A stretch of DNA of 14,656 bases, taken from positions 1 through 14,656 of the forward strand of contig JAHFQG010000017.1 of assembly GCA_023266415.1 (NCBI GenBank), given 5' to 3'. Positions 1-9,075 of this stretch are shown piece by piece. The DNA is from Francisellaceae bacterium (lineage in GTDB: Bacteria; Pseudomonadota; Gammaproteobacteria; Berkiellales; Berkiellaceae). A program made the position numbers and the translations under genes. How positions within the stretch are numbered: position 1 is the first letter of the stretch; each line of letters starts with the position of its first letter. The notes under the pieces are model-generated. The model saw only the letters and a program-made list of their open reading frames with translations, was not told where the DNA came from and did no database searches.

Positions 1-99
1 TCCCGTGTAATATCCCCTAAACATTATCTTTTTCGATTATCCGTCGATACAAAGTTATCAATCGAACATAGATCCTCAGGGTCAGGACGGAATGCCGAC

Positions 100-1485
100 A
101 TGATCAAAAAGATGACTTATTCTCTGCTTGCGGTGATCATCATAGGTCTCGTCTTGCTGTTCTTTCCCCGAGACCTACCCGCAGCAGAACCCAAGGCCCC
201 CATTCTATACCGATTACTGGTCGCAGAAACAGCCCTCCAACGGGGAAATATCCCAGAAGCCCTGAGCTATTATCTAAAAGCTGCCGAAGAAAGCCAAGAT
301 CCCACCGTGGCTGCCACCGCCACCCAATTGGCCCTTGAATACAGCGATGTCAAAACAGCCCTCATCCCCGCTAAAATTTGGGCTGCTGCTGATCTAAAAT
401 CGGTAGAAGCACAACTCACCACCGCCGCTCTCTACATTCGCTTAGGACAAAGCAATGAAGCTGTACCCTATCTCCAACAACTCATGACCTTAGAGCCGGA
501 GTTAGCTGACCAACATTTCATTGTGCTCTACACCGAATTAAACCAACCCCAAGACAAACAAGCTGTGGTTCAGGCTTTGGTCCGTTTGACCGAAAAATTG
601 CCCCATCAAGCACTGAGTCTGATTGCCTTGGGTGATATTGCTTTGCAGGCGGGTTCCCCACAACATGCACTGGCTTTAGCTGAAAAGGCGTTGACCATCA
701 GTCCTCATTCAAGTAACGCGAAAATTGTATATGCCGAAAGTGTGCGTCAAACCAAAAATGCCCAAATTGCATCCAAATTTGTGGAACAACAATTGGTTAA
801 AAACCCCCAAGATGCTTACTTGCGCCATTATTTAACCCAATTATATCTGGATATTGCCGCCATGTCAGAAGCCAAACAACATATGACCTATTTATCTCAA
901 CAAAAAGATTTACCTTTTCCCATGTTGGTACAACTGACTAAAATGTCGCTCCACTCTGAATGGTTTGGGTTGGCCAAACATTTTTTGATGACCATGAAAC
1001 AAGATCCCACTCAAGCGAATACCGCCTATTACTTCCTGGGTCGTGTGTCTGAAATGGAAAAATTGCCTACAGAGGCTATTACTTGGTATCAAAAAGTCGA
1101 CGAAGGCCCTTTTGCGGTGATGTCTGCTCTCAGAGCTGCAGTGTTGTTGCAAGAATCTCAGCAATATGAAAAAGCCTTGGCCACCTTAGACGCCGTCGCG
1201 CCTCAAACGGTGGGGGACTTAAAACGCTTGGTATTGCTAAAAACCAATGTGTTAAGTTATTTGAATAAGTATGATGACGCCTGCCAAACCCTCACCAAAA
1301 CTCTTAAAATTTTACACAACGATGCCGATTTATTGTTCGCTCGGGGCATAACCTACGAACAACTCAAACAATACAAAGAAGCTGAAGCCGACTTTCGCCA
1401 AGTATTAACCCTACAACCCGCTAACGCCCATGCGGTAAATAGCTTGGGTCGGTTAATGACAAAAATGGGTGAGAAGCAAGATTGA
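100..1485 (+). CDS. TPR-repeat protein with N-terminal signal or anchor (PA4667-like, C-terminally short)
   Basis: A 461-residue protein. A lysine-containing N-terminus is followed by a hydrophobic stretch at about residues 7-22 and then Leu-Pro-Ala-Ala-Glu, so it is either exported or held in the inner membrane with the rest in the periplasm. From about residue 33 it is built of helical repeats of TPR type, the clearest at roughly 33-65, 101-133, 173-203 and 405-440. The opening motif (YRLLVAETALQRGN) and the repeat pattern resemble the TPR protein found near hemA and lolB in pseudomonads (PA4667), from memory; no enzymatic role is known for that family. As I remember it, the family runs to more than 550 residues with further TPRs, so this copy seems to lack the C-terminal third. 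It stops 11 bases from the convergent gatB end, beside a repeat fragment. The ATG at 100 is preceded by AGGA at 84-87, a rather long spacing. The family link is moderately sure. Confidence 0.8.
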   Translation: MIKKMTYSLLAVIIIGLVLLFFPRDLPAAEPKAPILYRLLVAETALQRGNIPEALSYYLKAAEESQDPTVAATATQLALEYSDVKTALIPAKIWAAADLKSVEAQLTTAALYIRLGQSNEAVPYLQQLMTLEPELADQHFIVLYTELNQPQDKQAVVQALVRLTEKLPHQALSLIALGDIALQAGSPQHALALAEKALTISPHSSNAKIVYAESVRQTKNAQIASKFVEQQLVKNPQDAYLRHYLTQLYLDIAAMSEAKQHMTYLSQQKDLPFPMLVQLTKMSLHSEWFGLAKHFLMTMKQDPTQANTAYYFLGRVSEMEKLPTEAITWYQKVDEGPFAVMSALRAAVLLQESQQYEKALATLDAVAPQTVGDLKRLVLLKTNVLSYLNKYDDACQTLTKTLKILHNDADLLFARGITYEQLKQYKEAEADFRQVLTLQPANAHAVNSLGRLMTKMGEKQD

Positions 1486-1488
1486 CAT

Positions 1489-1502
1489 CCTCGCCCCTAC
1501 AG
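1489..1502 (-). repeat. Fragment of the hemH-flanking repeat family over the gatB stop
   Basis: Read on the minus strand this is CTGTAGGGGCGAGG, matching 13 of 14 bases of the repeat that begins at 9621 (CTGTAGGGGCTAGG). On the plus strand its 12-mer CCTCGCCCCTAC recurs exactly at 9586-9597. The TAG inside it is the stop codon of gatB (1499-1497). The fragment fills the short space between the TPR gene and gatB. Confidence 0.6.
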
Positions 1503-2930
1503 TTTCTCCTTCAACAACCGATTCACCAAATCTGGATTCGCTTTTCCTTGAGAAAGCTTCATAATTTGGCCCACAAAAAACCCAAATAGCTTGTCTTTAC
1601 CAGCTTTATAGTCGGCTACTTGACTGGGATTGGCGGCTATCACGTCCATTACTAGGGTTTCAATGGCCCCCGTATCAGTCACCTGCTTTAAACCTTGTTT
1701 CTCAATAATGCTGTCCGCGTTGTCTTCTCCCGCTAATAAATGCTCAAATACCTCTTTGGCCATTTTACCCGATAACGTATTATCATGAATGCGGTGTAAC
1801 AAAGAGCCCAGTTGCATGGCCGTCACCGGGGATTGTTCAATGTCTAAATTGGCTTTGTTCAGTGCGGCCATTAAGTCCCCCATCACCCAATTGGCTACCA
1901 ATTTGGGCTCCGCTCCTCGACTTTCTACCACGGTTTGCTCGAAATAGTTGGCCAACTCACGCGTGCTGGTTAACACACGAGCATCATAATCCGACAACGC
2001 ATAATCCGCTTGAAAGCGAGTTTTTTTGATTTCTGGTAACTCAGGCATCTGACTTCGAATACCCTGAATAAAAACATCATCAATGACCACAGGCAATAAA
2101 TCTGGATCAGGGAAGTATCGATAATCGTTCGCATCTTCTTTATCCCGCATGGCTCGCGTCTCATTTTTTTGAGAATCATATAGGCGGGTCTGCTGCTTAA
2201 TCGTCTCTCCCGACTCAAGCATTTGAATTTGGCGATCAATTTCATATAAAATAGCTTTTTCAACGAATTTAAACGAATTAATATTCTTAATCTCACACCG
2301 CGTGCCAAAAGCTTCTTGGCCTATGGGACGCACCGAAACATTAGCATCACACCGAAACGACCCTTCCTGTAAATTACCATCACAAATATCAATGTAGCGG
2401 AGGAGGGCATGTAAAGTTTTCAGATAGGCCACCGCTTCAGCTGCGGAACGTAGTTCGGGTTCTGACACAATTTCTAACAAGGGCGTGCCAGCTCGATTTA
2501 AATCAATGCCCGTATATCCATGAAAATCATCATGCAACGATTTTCCCGCATCTTCTTCTAAATGTGCTCGAGTGAGGTTAATACGCTTCACTTGACCGTC
2601 CCACATAATGTCTAAAATCCCTTTTTGGACAATGGGGTACGTAAATTGACTGATTTGATACCCTTTGGGTAAATCAGGATAAAAATAATTTTTTCGATCG
2701 AACACAGAATGATGCGCAATGGTCGCATGCGTGGCTAACCCAAACCGAACAGCCATGGTCACCGCTTCCTGATTCAACACAGGCAACACCCCCGGAAACC
2801 CTAAATCGATGAGAGAGGCCTGGGTATTGGGCGCTGCCCCATAGCGGGTGGAAGATCCTGAAAAGAGTTTAGAACGAGTTTTGAGTTGTGCATGAACTTC
2901 TAGTCCAATGACAGGTTCGTAAGTGGTCAT
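1497..2930 (-). CDS. gatB: Asp-tRNA(Asn)/Glu-tRNA(Gln) amidotransferase subunit B
   Basis: GatB is the kinase/transamidation subunit of the cytoplasmic GatCAB complex. It phosphorylates the mischarged Glu or Asp on the tRNA and amidates it with ammonia delivered from GatA. The 477-residue protein has the N-terminal [10 protein letters not shown] motif, [19 protein letters not shown] at 77-95, HLEED at 123-127 and the GatB signature [13 protein letters not shown] at 143-155. The last 150 or so residues form the tRNA-binding GatB/YqeY tail, ending at the usual place ([14 protein letters not shown]). I chose the ATG at 2930 because the conserved N-terminus starts there and a perfect AGGAGGT lies 7 bases upstream (2938-2944). 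The longer frame to 3053 only overlaps gatA. The gatA stop is one base upstream, so translation is probably coupled. The TAG stop lies in a repeat fragment. Confidence 0.97.
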   Translation of the reverse strand: MTTYEPVIGLEVHAQLKTRSKLFSGSSTRYGAAPNTQASLIDLGFPGVLPVLNQEAVTMAVRFGLATHATIAHHSVFDRKNYFYPDLPKGYQISQFTYPIVQKGILDIMWDGQVKRINLTRAHLEEDAGKSLHDDFHGYTGIDLNRAGTPLLEIVSEPELRSAAEAVAYLKTLHALLRYIDICDGNLQEGSFRCDANVSVRPIGQEAFGTRCEIKNINSFKFVEKAILYEIDRQIQMLESGETIKQQTRLYDSQKNETRAMRDKEDANDYRYFPDPDLLPVVIDDVFIQGIRSQMPELPEIKKTRFQADYALSDYDARVLTSTRELANYFEQTVVESRGAEPKLVANWVMGDLMAALNKANLDIEQSPVTAMQLGSLLHRIHDNTLSGKMAKEVFEHLLAGEDNADSIIEKQGLKQVTDTGAIETLVMDVIAANPSQVADYKAGKDKLFGFFVGQIMKLSQGKANPDLVNRLLKEKL

Positions 2931-2931
2931 G

Positions 2932-4383
2932 TTAAACACCTCCTGGTAGGCGTTTGTGCCAATCGGTGAGCTGTTGATATTGATGTGCAATTTGTAAAAG
3001 CCGGGCTTCACTAAAATGAGGCCCCACCAGTTGAGCACCCACCGGTAAACCATTGATAAAGCCAGCTGGCATACTTAAACCAGGGAGACCCGCCAAATTG
3101 GCCGGTACTGTATAAATGTCTGATAAATACATACTCACCGGATCACTCATTTTTTCCCCTAACCGAAAAGCGGTGGTGGGCGTGGTAGGACTTAAAATAC
3201 AATCCACCTCTTGAAAAGCAGTTTGAAACTCTTGACTAATCAGCTGACGTACTTTCTGCGCTTTTATATAATATGCATCATAATAACCCGATGAAAGCAT
3301 GTACGTGCCAATCATAATACGACGCTTCACTTCAGCACCAAACCCCAGAGACCGAGAACGACAGTATAAATCATTCAAATCTTTCGGGTTCTGACAGCGA
3401 TACCCAAACCGTACCCCGTCAAAACGTGACAAATTCGACGCACATTCAGCCGAAGCCACCACATAATACACCGATACCGACAAAGGACTGGAGGCTAAGG
3501 ATATGTCTTTAAATTGTACGCCTTGTTGTTTTAAGAGATGGATCACCGCTTGAATGGCATCCCCCATTCTGGGATCTAAATTGGTATCAAAATATTCTTT
3601 TGGAAGCCCAATAATCAGGCCCTTTAAGGGATCAGATAATGTGGCAGAGTAGTCGGGTACGGGCACATTCACGCTGGTAGAGTCTTTTGCATCAAAGCCG
3701 GCCATGGTTTGAAGCACCAACGCCGCATCTTCGGCATTTAACGCCAACACCCCGGCTTGATCCAAACTGGAGGCAAAGGCAATCATGCCATACCGAGAAA
3801 CTCGCCCATAGGTGGGCTTAATGCCCGTCAAATTACATAGGGCAGCCGGCTGACGAATAGAGCCCCCCGTGTCCGTTCCCGTGGCAACGGGCACCAAACG
3901 AGCCGCCACCGCAGCAGCCGAACCCCCCGAAGAACCTCCAGATACCGTGTCCGTATTAAACGGATTTCGAACGGGACCATAAAAGCTGTTTTCGTTAGAA
4001 GATCCCATCGCAAACTCATCCATGTTGGTCTTTCCCAACATAACTAAGCCAGCTTGATGACATTTTTCAATGAGGGTCGCATCATAAGGGGAGGTAAAAT
4101 TGTCCAACATTTTAGACCCACACGTGGTTTTAATGCCCTCCGTACAAAAAATGTCTTTTTGACCTATGGGAATACCCGTTAAAGGCGAGTGGGTGCCTTG
4201 TTGTCGTGCCATATCCGCTTGTTTGGCCGCCTTCAAAGCCTCTTCTTCACATACTGTAATAAAACTATTCAGTGTTTTATCCAACGTTTGAATACGATTT
4301 AAATAATATTGGGTAAGCTCTTGAGATGAAAATTGGCCTTTTTCTAACGCCACAGAGCATTCTTTAACCGTTAAGGGTTGCAT
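2932..4383 (-). CDS. gatA: Asp-tRNA(Asn)/Glu-tRNA(Gln) amidotransferase subunit A
   Basis: GatA is the glutaminase subunit of GatCAB, an amidase-signature enzyme that frees ammonia from glutamine and channels it to GatB. The 483-residue length is normal for the family. The Ser-cis-Ser-Lys triad is visible: Lys76 in [10 protein letters not shown], Ser151 in the Gly/Ser-rich GGSSGGS loop and nucleophile Ser175 in [11 protein letters not shown]. The spacings of 75 and 99 residues from the lysine match those I recall for the Staphylococcus aureus enzyme. It is the second gene of gatC-gatA-gatB: the gatC stop is 11 bases upstream and the gatB start follows one base after its own stop. An AAGGA formed partly by the gatC TAA stop lies about 9 bases before the ATG. 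All key residues appear intact. Confidence 0.97.
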   Translation of the reverse strand: MQPLTVKECSVALEKGQFSSQELTQYYLNRIQTLDKTLNSFITVCEEEALKAAKQADMARQQGTHSPLTGIPIGQKDIFCTEGIKTTCGSKMLDNFTSPYDATLIEKCHQAGLVMLGKTNMDEFAMGSSNENSFYGPVRNPFNTDTVSGGSSGGSAAAVAARLVPVATGTDTGGSIRQPAALCNLTGIKPTYGRVSRYGMIAFASSLDQAGVLALNAEDAALVLQTMAGFDAKDSTSVNVPVPDYSATLSDPLKGLIIGLPKEYFDTNLDPRMGDAIQAVIHLLKQQGVQFKDISLASSPLSVSVYYVVASAECASNLSRFDGVRFGYRCQNPKDLNDLYCRSRSLGFGAEVKRRIMIGTYMLSSGYYDAYYIKAQKVRQLISQEFQTAFQEVDCILSPTTPTTAFRLGEKMSDPVSMYLSDIYTVPANLAGLPGLSMPAGFINGLPVGAQLVGPHFSEARLLQIAHQYQQLTDWHKRLPGGV

Positions 4384-4394
4384 GGAAAATTTCC

Positions 4395-4694
4395 TTATTC
4401 CGAAGATTCTAAAACGGCTGGGACCAAGTATAAACCGGCTGTGACCGAAGGCGCACTTTTTTGAAACGTAATATGTTGATCAGTTTCCGTGACTTCATCT
4501 GCCCGTAAACGCTGCGTCATGGTGTGTAAAGGATGGGCCATAGGCATCAGATGACCGACTTCAGTCTGGCTAATATGCTCAATCAGGGTGAGGGCATCTG
4601 ACAGATTTTTCTGGTATATTTGTAAGTCAGCTTCATTAAAATTAAGCTTGGCCAACATGGCCATCTTTTCAATGGTTCGGCGATCTATACTCAT
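4395..4694 (-). CDS. gatC: Asp-tRNA(Asn)/Glu-tRNA(Gln) amidotransferase subunit C
   Basis: GatC is the small belt subunit that wraps between GatA and GatB and stabilises the complex. The 99-residue product shows the family pattern: an N-terminal helix ([12 protein letters not shown]), a central proline/histidine segment (MPMAHPLH), then [10 protein letters not shown] and the closing [10 protein letters not shown]. It is the first gene of the minus-strand gatCAB operon. AGAGGG lies about 9-10 bases before the ATG at 4694. Only 29 bases separate its start from the divergent mreB-like gene, so any promoter for gatC must lie partly in that gene. The presence of gatCAB means that at least one of Gln-tRNA or Asn-tRNA is made by transamidation here. 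Confidence 0.95.
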   Translation of the reverse strand: MSIDRRTIEKMAMLAKLNFNEADLQIYQKNLSDALTLIEHISQTEVGHLMPMAHPLHTMTQRLRADEVTETDQHITFQKSAPSVTAGLYLVPAVLESSE

Positions 4695-4723
4695 AAGACG
4701 AGCCCTCTATCCAAAAAACCCCT

Positions 4724-5617
4724 ATGTTACCATGGTTTCGACAGTTGTTTACCCATGATCTCTCCCTCGATATGGGGGGATCTACCACTTTTGTGTATAA
4801 CCCCAACCAAGGCCTCATCTTCCATCAACCCACCCCCATCACGCAACGACACGGTTACAATAGCCCCATCCAAGCCGGAAAATTGGTGGATTTGCCCTTA
4901 TTTCAAAAAAGATTACAACAGGTGTTCCAACAAATCCCCTTTAATGCCTTCCTGAAACGCCGCCCCCGTGTACTGGTGAATGTTCCTTTAGGCTTCACCC
5001 TCTCTGATCAAAAAGCCATCCAAAAAGCAGTCATAACCCTCGGTGCCAGAGTATGTCATATCATGCCCAGCATCCTCTCTGCGGCTCTGGGGGCAGAATT
5101 GCCCATCCATACACCCACTGGTGCACTTATTTTGGATGTCGGCGCAGGAATGAGTGAAATCGCCCACCTGGCTCACAATCGTATCTTATCTGCTCGTACT
5201 TTGCCCGTGGGCGGCAATGCCTTCACAGAAGCCATTCAACGGTACGTACGACGTACATATAGCACGATCCTCCCTTTTAGCGTGGCTGAGCAACTTAAAC
5301 AGGAAATGGCCCCAGAAACGGCTGTGCAAGGTCGGCAAGCAGAAGAGGGTGGCCAAGTGCAAGCCATCACCCTTAGCCACCATGAACTGTCCGAAACCTT
5401 CGAAGAACCCTTATACGCCTTGAGCCAAGCCTTGACAACCTTCACCCATGTCTCCTCAGAATGTGTCTTAACCGGAGGAGGGGCATTGCTCCAAAACCTC
5501 CCCAAAATCCTCACAGAAAAAACAGGACGTTTGGTTCGCCTGGCATCTGATCCCCAAACATGTGTGGTGCGAGGGGGGGCTAAGGTTTTAGACAGGGTAG
5601 AGACTTACCTGGTATAA
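4724..5617 (+). CDS. mreB: Divergent, shortened MreB-like actin homologue
   Basis: MreB is the bacterial actin that directs side-wall synthesis with MreC, MreD and RodA. The match is clear along the length: an N-terminal amphipathic membrane-binding segment (MLPWFRQLF), the phosphate-1 loop D16-MGGSTT, PRVLVNVPLG at 81-90, the phosphate-2 loop D138-VGAGMSE, YVRRTY at 174-179 and the adenosine motif TGGGA at 250-254. It is 297 residues against about 347 in E. coli. Roughly 20-25 residues are missing after position 48 (subdomain IB), and the C-terminus is slightly short. The IEEP motif carrying the hydrolysis-related glutamate has become IMPS (113-116), and the phosphate-2 GGGTTE has become GAGMSE. 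No Shine-Dalgarno precedes the ATG (CCCCT), and no upstream in-frame start exists before a stop at 4694. The position opposite gatC and before yhdP matches true mreB. The frame is open, so it may be repurposed or recently decaying. Confidence 0.85.
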   Translation: MLPWFRQLFTHDLSLDMGGSTTFVYNPNQGLIFHQPTPITQRHGYNSPIQAGKLVDLPLFQKRLQQVFQQIPFNAFLKRRPRVLVNVPLGFTLSDQKAIQKAVITLGARVCHIMPSILSAALGAELPIHTPTGALILDVGAGMSEIAHLAHNRILSARTLPVGGNAFTEAIQRYVRRTYSTILPFSVAEQLKQEMAPETAVQGRQAEEGGQVQAITLSHHELSETFEEPLYALSQALTTFTHVSSECVLTGGGALLQNLPKILTEKTGRLVRLASDPQTCVVRGGAKVLDRVETYLV

Positions 5618-5618
5618 T
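5589..5618 (+). promoter_or_regulatory. Sigma70-type promoter for yhdP inside the end of the mreB-like gene
   Basis: A perfect -10 TATAAT lies at 5613-5618, with TAGACA (5 of 6 matches to TTGACA) at 5589-5594 and an 18-base spacer. The TAA stop of the mreB-like gene (5615-5617) is inside the -10. Transcription would begin near 5625, about 14 bases before the yhdP ATG. Predicted from sequence only. Confidence 0.55.
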
Positions 5619-5638
5619 GCGCTTATCAGTAAAAAAGG

Positions 5639-8600
5639 ATGCTAAAACGGGTGATCCGCAAAACATACCATCACTTGCTTCGTTTGTTGGCCATCGGGTG
5701 TCTTACCACGGCTATCGTCCTCATTGCTATGCGCTTTCTAACCGCCCCAATTAACCGAGAGTTATCTGGCTTACGATCTTGGCTCACCGAAGTACTCCAT
5801 ACTCCCACCGAAATTCGCGTGATCAAACTGCGATGGCAGGGGCGCTACGTGGTCGTTGATTTCACCGACGTTCAAGTGTTCGATCCAGATAAAATACACG
5901 ATCCCCTCCTCATCCAACATGTTGAATTACGCATCAGACCACTTGCCTCCCTATTTGCCCGAAAATTCATTTTTGCGGAACTGGCTTTTTCTGGCATCAA
6001 CGCCAGCCTCATCCGACACGCCGACGGCGCCTTCACCCTGGCTGGCATGTCCCTCAACAATACCATCTCAGAGCACAGTTCCCCCGTTCAATGGATGCCC
6101 GTTTTGGCGGCTCTGCCCATTGAGGCCATTACTATCCACCAAGCCAATATCCAGGTGATGAATGAAGAAGGCCAAAGCTGGCCCCTCGAAAATATCAATG
6201 TGGTTCTAAAAAAGCAGGGCGATATACTGATTGTTCGCTCCCAAGGCCGACTTTTTTCAGGAGAACAATCCACCCCCTTTATTTTGGATACCAACATCGA
6301 CTTGAAAAAATCACTCGAAACCTTACAAGTATTCATTTCAGTCAATCACCTCCAAGCCGAACGCTTAAAAGTCTGGTTTGGCCGTTCCGCTCTGCCCGTG
6401 ATTTTAAATGGCACCGTGAATGTAAAAATATGGGCTGATTTGGCTAAAGGATTAGTTAGCAAATCAACTGCTTTCGTGGAAGTCAATAATCTACTCCTTC
6501 CCGCCCACCAATCCGAAACCTTGTTCATTGAACATGCGACAGGCGAATTTCGGTTTTTACAAAAAACCCCCACCGATTGGACCCTCGAAGGTAGCCATTT
6601 TAACATCGGACACCTACAAAACTCTGCCCTCTTCACCCTCAATCGCCAATGGGATGCCAACCATCAACCACAATATCTCTGGAAAGGACGCGATATTCAT
6701 TTGGAACATTGGACCCCTTTTATTGGCAATTTACCTGCCATTCCCCTCGAAATACGTCAAAAACTTCAACAAATCCAACCCAAGGGCGATATACGCTATG
6801 CCCAAATAACCCATACAAACGACTCTCCTCTTTACAGCGCAGTCTTAGATGTCCGAAACCTGGCTGCCCAACCCTATCAACAAGCCCCTGGGTTTAACGG
6901 GGTTGATTTCCTCGCTTCCTTCGATAACACCACCGGCTACCTCTCTTTTCTGGCCCCCAATCCCGTTACTCTATCGTACCTTTCTGTGTCTGGCCCTGAT
7001 ACTGCTGTTTTCACCCAATTTCGAGGGTATACCAAATGGTGGCTGGAAGATACCGTCTGGCGTGTCGAAAATGAATGGCAATTCGAGTGGGAAAAATCCC
7101 CCATGACCCTCATTGCTCGATTGAGCCAAGAAGACAACACATTACCCGTGCTTCATGCCGTACTCACCATCCCCAGTATTCCTGCCACGCTCGTTAGCCA
7201 AAAATTTCCAGCTTACATTATGGATGATCCTGACGGTGCTGCTTGGCTCAAAAAATCCATTTTGTCCGGTTTTGCTGAAAACGCAGTCATTGTTTTTCAT
7301 GGACCTTTGGCCGACAACCCCTACAAGAACAACCGAGGTCGCTTTGAAGCGGGCTTCCAAGTCTCGGATGTCAAACTGGACTATAATCCCGATTGGCCCG
7401 TTTTGGAACATCTTTCTGGTTCAATTCTTTTCCACAATAACCGCTTTGAAACCACCTTCCCTGCTGGCTGGATGATAGAGCACCCCGTACGTCATCTTTG
7501 GGCCACCATTGACGATTTAAACAAGCCCCTCCTAAAAGTAGGCGCTGCTATGGATGCCACCTTTAAAGAAGCCCAAGAAGTCTTAGAAAAAAGTAACTTG
7601 AAGGCCGATTTTAAGCCACTGTATGATTCAGTCCAACTCAAAGGACCTTTGTCCCTCGATTTAGGGCTTACCATCCCCTTAAACGATAAAGATCCCCTCC
7701 AGGTTCAAGGCGTTATTCAAACACATAATAGTCACGCATCTGTCCCAGATCTGAACGTGACCCTTGCCGATCTACAAGGCAACATCCATTTTACGGAAAA
7801 TACCCTCCAATCTGACCTACAAGGCACGTTTTTAGAAACCCCCGTTGCTTTAGTGGTGAAGGGGGCTTTTTCAGGGGTTGATCCAGAAGTGACGGTGGGG
7901 GCCAAAATGCATTTAACCCTATCTAAAATTTTTGAATGGCAAAACGTGTCGTCTCTTACTCATTTAACCGAAGAAAGTGATTTCGATGTGGTAATAACCA
8001 TCCCTGAAAAGGCAGAAAAACCGATTGTATGTACCATTAAGGCCCCTTTATACCACACGGATTTGGCTTTTAAAGCAGCCTCTTGGAAAGACAATAAAAC
8101 CGATATTGACATTCAATCCGATGTTTTATCCGGTTCTTTACAATGGCAACCTGCCCAAGGCAAAGAACATGGTAAATTATCGGGACATGTACAGCATTTT
8201 ACTTGGCATCCAGAATGGAAATTTGGTGATCAATCCTTAAAAGCAATACCTGAACTTCCCGTCATTCAACTAAAAGTGGATGCCTTTCATTGGAATACGC
8301 ATCATTTTTATCAATGGGGCGTGGATGCGGTGCCGCATAAAGGGAAAGGCTATGATATTATCAACTTGGAAAGTCACGGAGATGACTTAGTTTTAGACAG
8401 TGCTGGAACATGGTATTTTCAATTATCTCAGAGTCCTGCTAGCCTGAAAGGTACATGGAAAAGTAAAAATATTGGTCGAGCCATACAAAGTATGGGGTTT
8501 GAGACTAATATTCGAGACGCTAAATCAATGGGCCAATTTAATTTACATTGGACCAATCAGGCGGGAAGTATACAGTTGCCTAGCTTAACCGGGGCGGTAC

Positions 8601-9064
8601 AGTTAGAAATGAGTCAAGGCCGAATTTTAGGGATTAACCCTGGGTTGGGTCGTATTTTTAGTTTGTTTAGCCCAGATAACTGGAAGCGGCGCTTACAACT
8701 TGATTTTTCTGATTTGTACAAGGCAGGCTTTTCGTTCGATACTCTAGCAGGTCCTCTCCAATTTGGAGGGGGAATGGTAAAATCCGATCGCATTAAAATC
8801 AAAGGCCCCTCGGCTCAAATTGAGGCCAGTGGGCAGGTTGATCTCGTTACCCATCAAATGGATGCCAAATTGCTGGTTACCCCAAAAGTCGGAGGTACGC
8901 TTTCCACCGCCGCCGCCATTGCTGCAGGTAACCCGGCTGTTGGAGCAGCGGTGTGGCTGATTGATAAAGTGGTGACTCACAATCAGCCCATCGCACAACT
9001 GGAATATCGAGTCACAGGGGACTGGGATGAGCCAGTGGTAACAGAACCTAAAACAGTCCAATAA
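5639..9064 (+). CDS. yhdP: YhdP family AsmA-like envelope protein (DUF3971)
   Basis: YhdP is a large inner-membrane-anchored protein reaching across the periplasm. In E. coli it acts redundantly with TamB and YdbH to move phospholipids to the outer membrane. The 1141-residue product has one N-terminal membrane segment (about 12-32), a long beta-rich middle typical of AsmA-like proteins, and the family's C-terminus: the filtering-domain-like stretch around residues 1000-1075, TPKVGGTLSTAAAIAAGNPAVG near 1080-1102, and a closing G-DWDEP-V motif. E. coli YhdP is about 1266 residues, so this copy is a little short. It begins 21 bases after the mreB-like gene. In pseudomonads mreC, mreD, maf and rng sit between these two; here they are absent. 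AAGG touches the ATG directly, a poor ribosome binding site. The stop shares one base with an ATG of the bfr frame. Base composition shifts from C-rich to G-rich near 7.8 kb within the gene. Confidence 0.92.
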   Translation: MLKRVIRKTYHHLLRLLAIGCLTTAIVLIAMRFLTAPINRELSGLRSWLTEVLHTPTEIRVIKLRWQGRYVVVDFTDVQVFDPDKIHDPLLIQHVELRIRPLASLFARKFIFAELAFSGINASLIRHADGAFTLAGMSLNNTISEHSSPVQWMPVLAALPIEAITIHQANIQVMNEEGQSWPLENINVVLKKQGDILIVRSQGRLFSGEQSTPFILDTNIDLKKSLETLQVFISVNHLQAERLKVWFGRSALPVILNGTVNVKIWADLAKGLVSKSTAFVEVNNLLLPAHQSETLFIEHATGEFRFLQKTPTDWTLEGSHFNIGHLQNSALFTLNRQWDANHQPQYLWKGRDIHLEHWTPFIGNLPAIPLEIRQKLQQIQPKGDIRYAQITHTNDSPLYSAVLDVRNLAAQPYQQAPGFNGVDFLASFDNTTGYLSFLAPNPVTLSYLSVSGPDTAVFTQFRGYTKWWLEDTVWRVENEWQFEWEKSPMTLIARLSQEDNTLPVLHAVLTIPSIPATLVSQKFPAYIMDDPDGAAWLKKSILSGFAENAVIVFHGPLADNPYKNNRGRFEAGFQVSDVKLDYNPDWPVLEHLSGSILFHNNRFETTFPAGWMIEHPVRHLWATIDDLNKPLLKVGAAMDATFKEAQEVLEKSNLKADFKPLYDSVQLKGPLSLDLGLTIPLNDKDPLQVQGVIQTHNSHASVPDLNVTLADLQGNIHFTENTLQSDLQGTFLETPVALVVKGAFSGVDPEVTVGAKMHLTLSKIFEWQNVSSLTHLTEESDFDVVITIPEKAEKPIVCTIKAPLYHTDLAFKAASWKDNKTDIDIQSDVLSGSLQWQPAQGKEHGKLSGHVQHFTWHPEWKFGDQSLKAIPELPVIQLKVDAFHWNTHHFYQWGVDAVPHKGKGYDIINLESHGDDLVLDSAGTWYFQLSQSPASLKGTWKSKNIGRAIQSMGFETNIRDAKSMGQFNLHWTNQAGSIQLPSLTGAVQLEMSQGRILGINPGLGRIFSLFSPDNWKRRLQLDFSDLYKAGFSFDTLAGPLQFGGGMVKSDRIKIKGPSAQIEASGQVDLVTHQMDAKLLVTPKVGGTLSTAAAIAAGNPAVGAAVWLIDKVVTHNQPIAQLEYRVTGDWDEPVVTEPKTVQ

Positions 9065-9075
9065 TGGAGAAAATG

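Noticed and set aside
33..65. Weak inverted repeat TCGATT / AATCGA and TTATCCGTC resembling a DnaA box
   Set aside because: The arms are only 6 bases and the 9-mer misses the consensus at several positions; no cluster of boxes is seen.
92..102. Tiny reading frame ATG-CCG-ACA-TGA overlapping the TPR start
   Set aside because: Three codons with an ATGA overlap could be a coupling leader, but nothing else supports it; likely chance.
2931..3053. Upstream extension of gatB by 41 residues
   Set aside because: It lies wholly over the end of gatA, has no family likeness, and a perfect AGGAGGT points to the ATG at 2930.
4686..4691. TATACT as a -10 for the mreB-like gene
   Set aside because: No acceptable -35 at 15-19 bases; the element lies in the start of gatC and could easily be chance.
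7700..8100. Replication origin at the composition flip
   Set aside because: No DnaA box cluster, AT-rich unwinding region or typical origin genes nearby, and the point lies inside an intact coding region.
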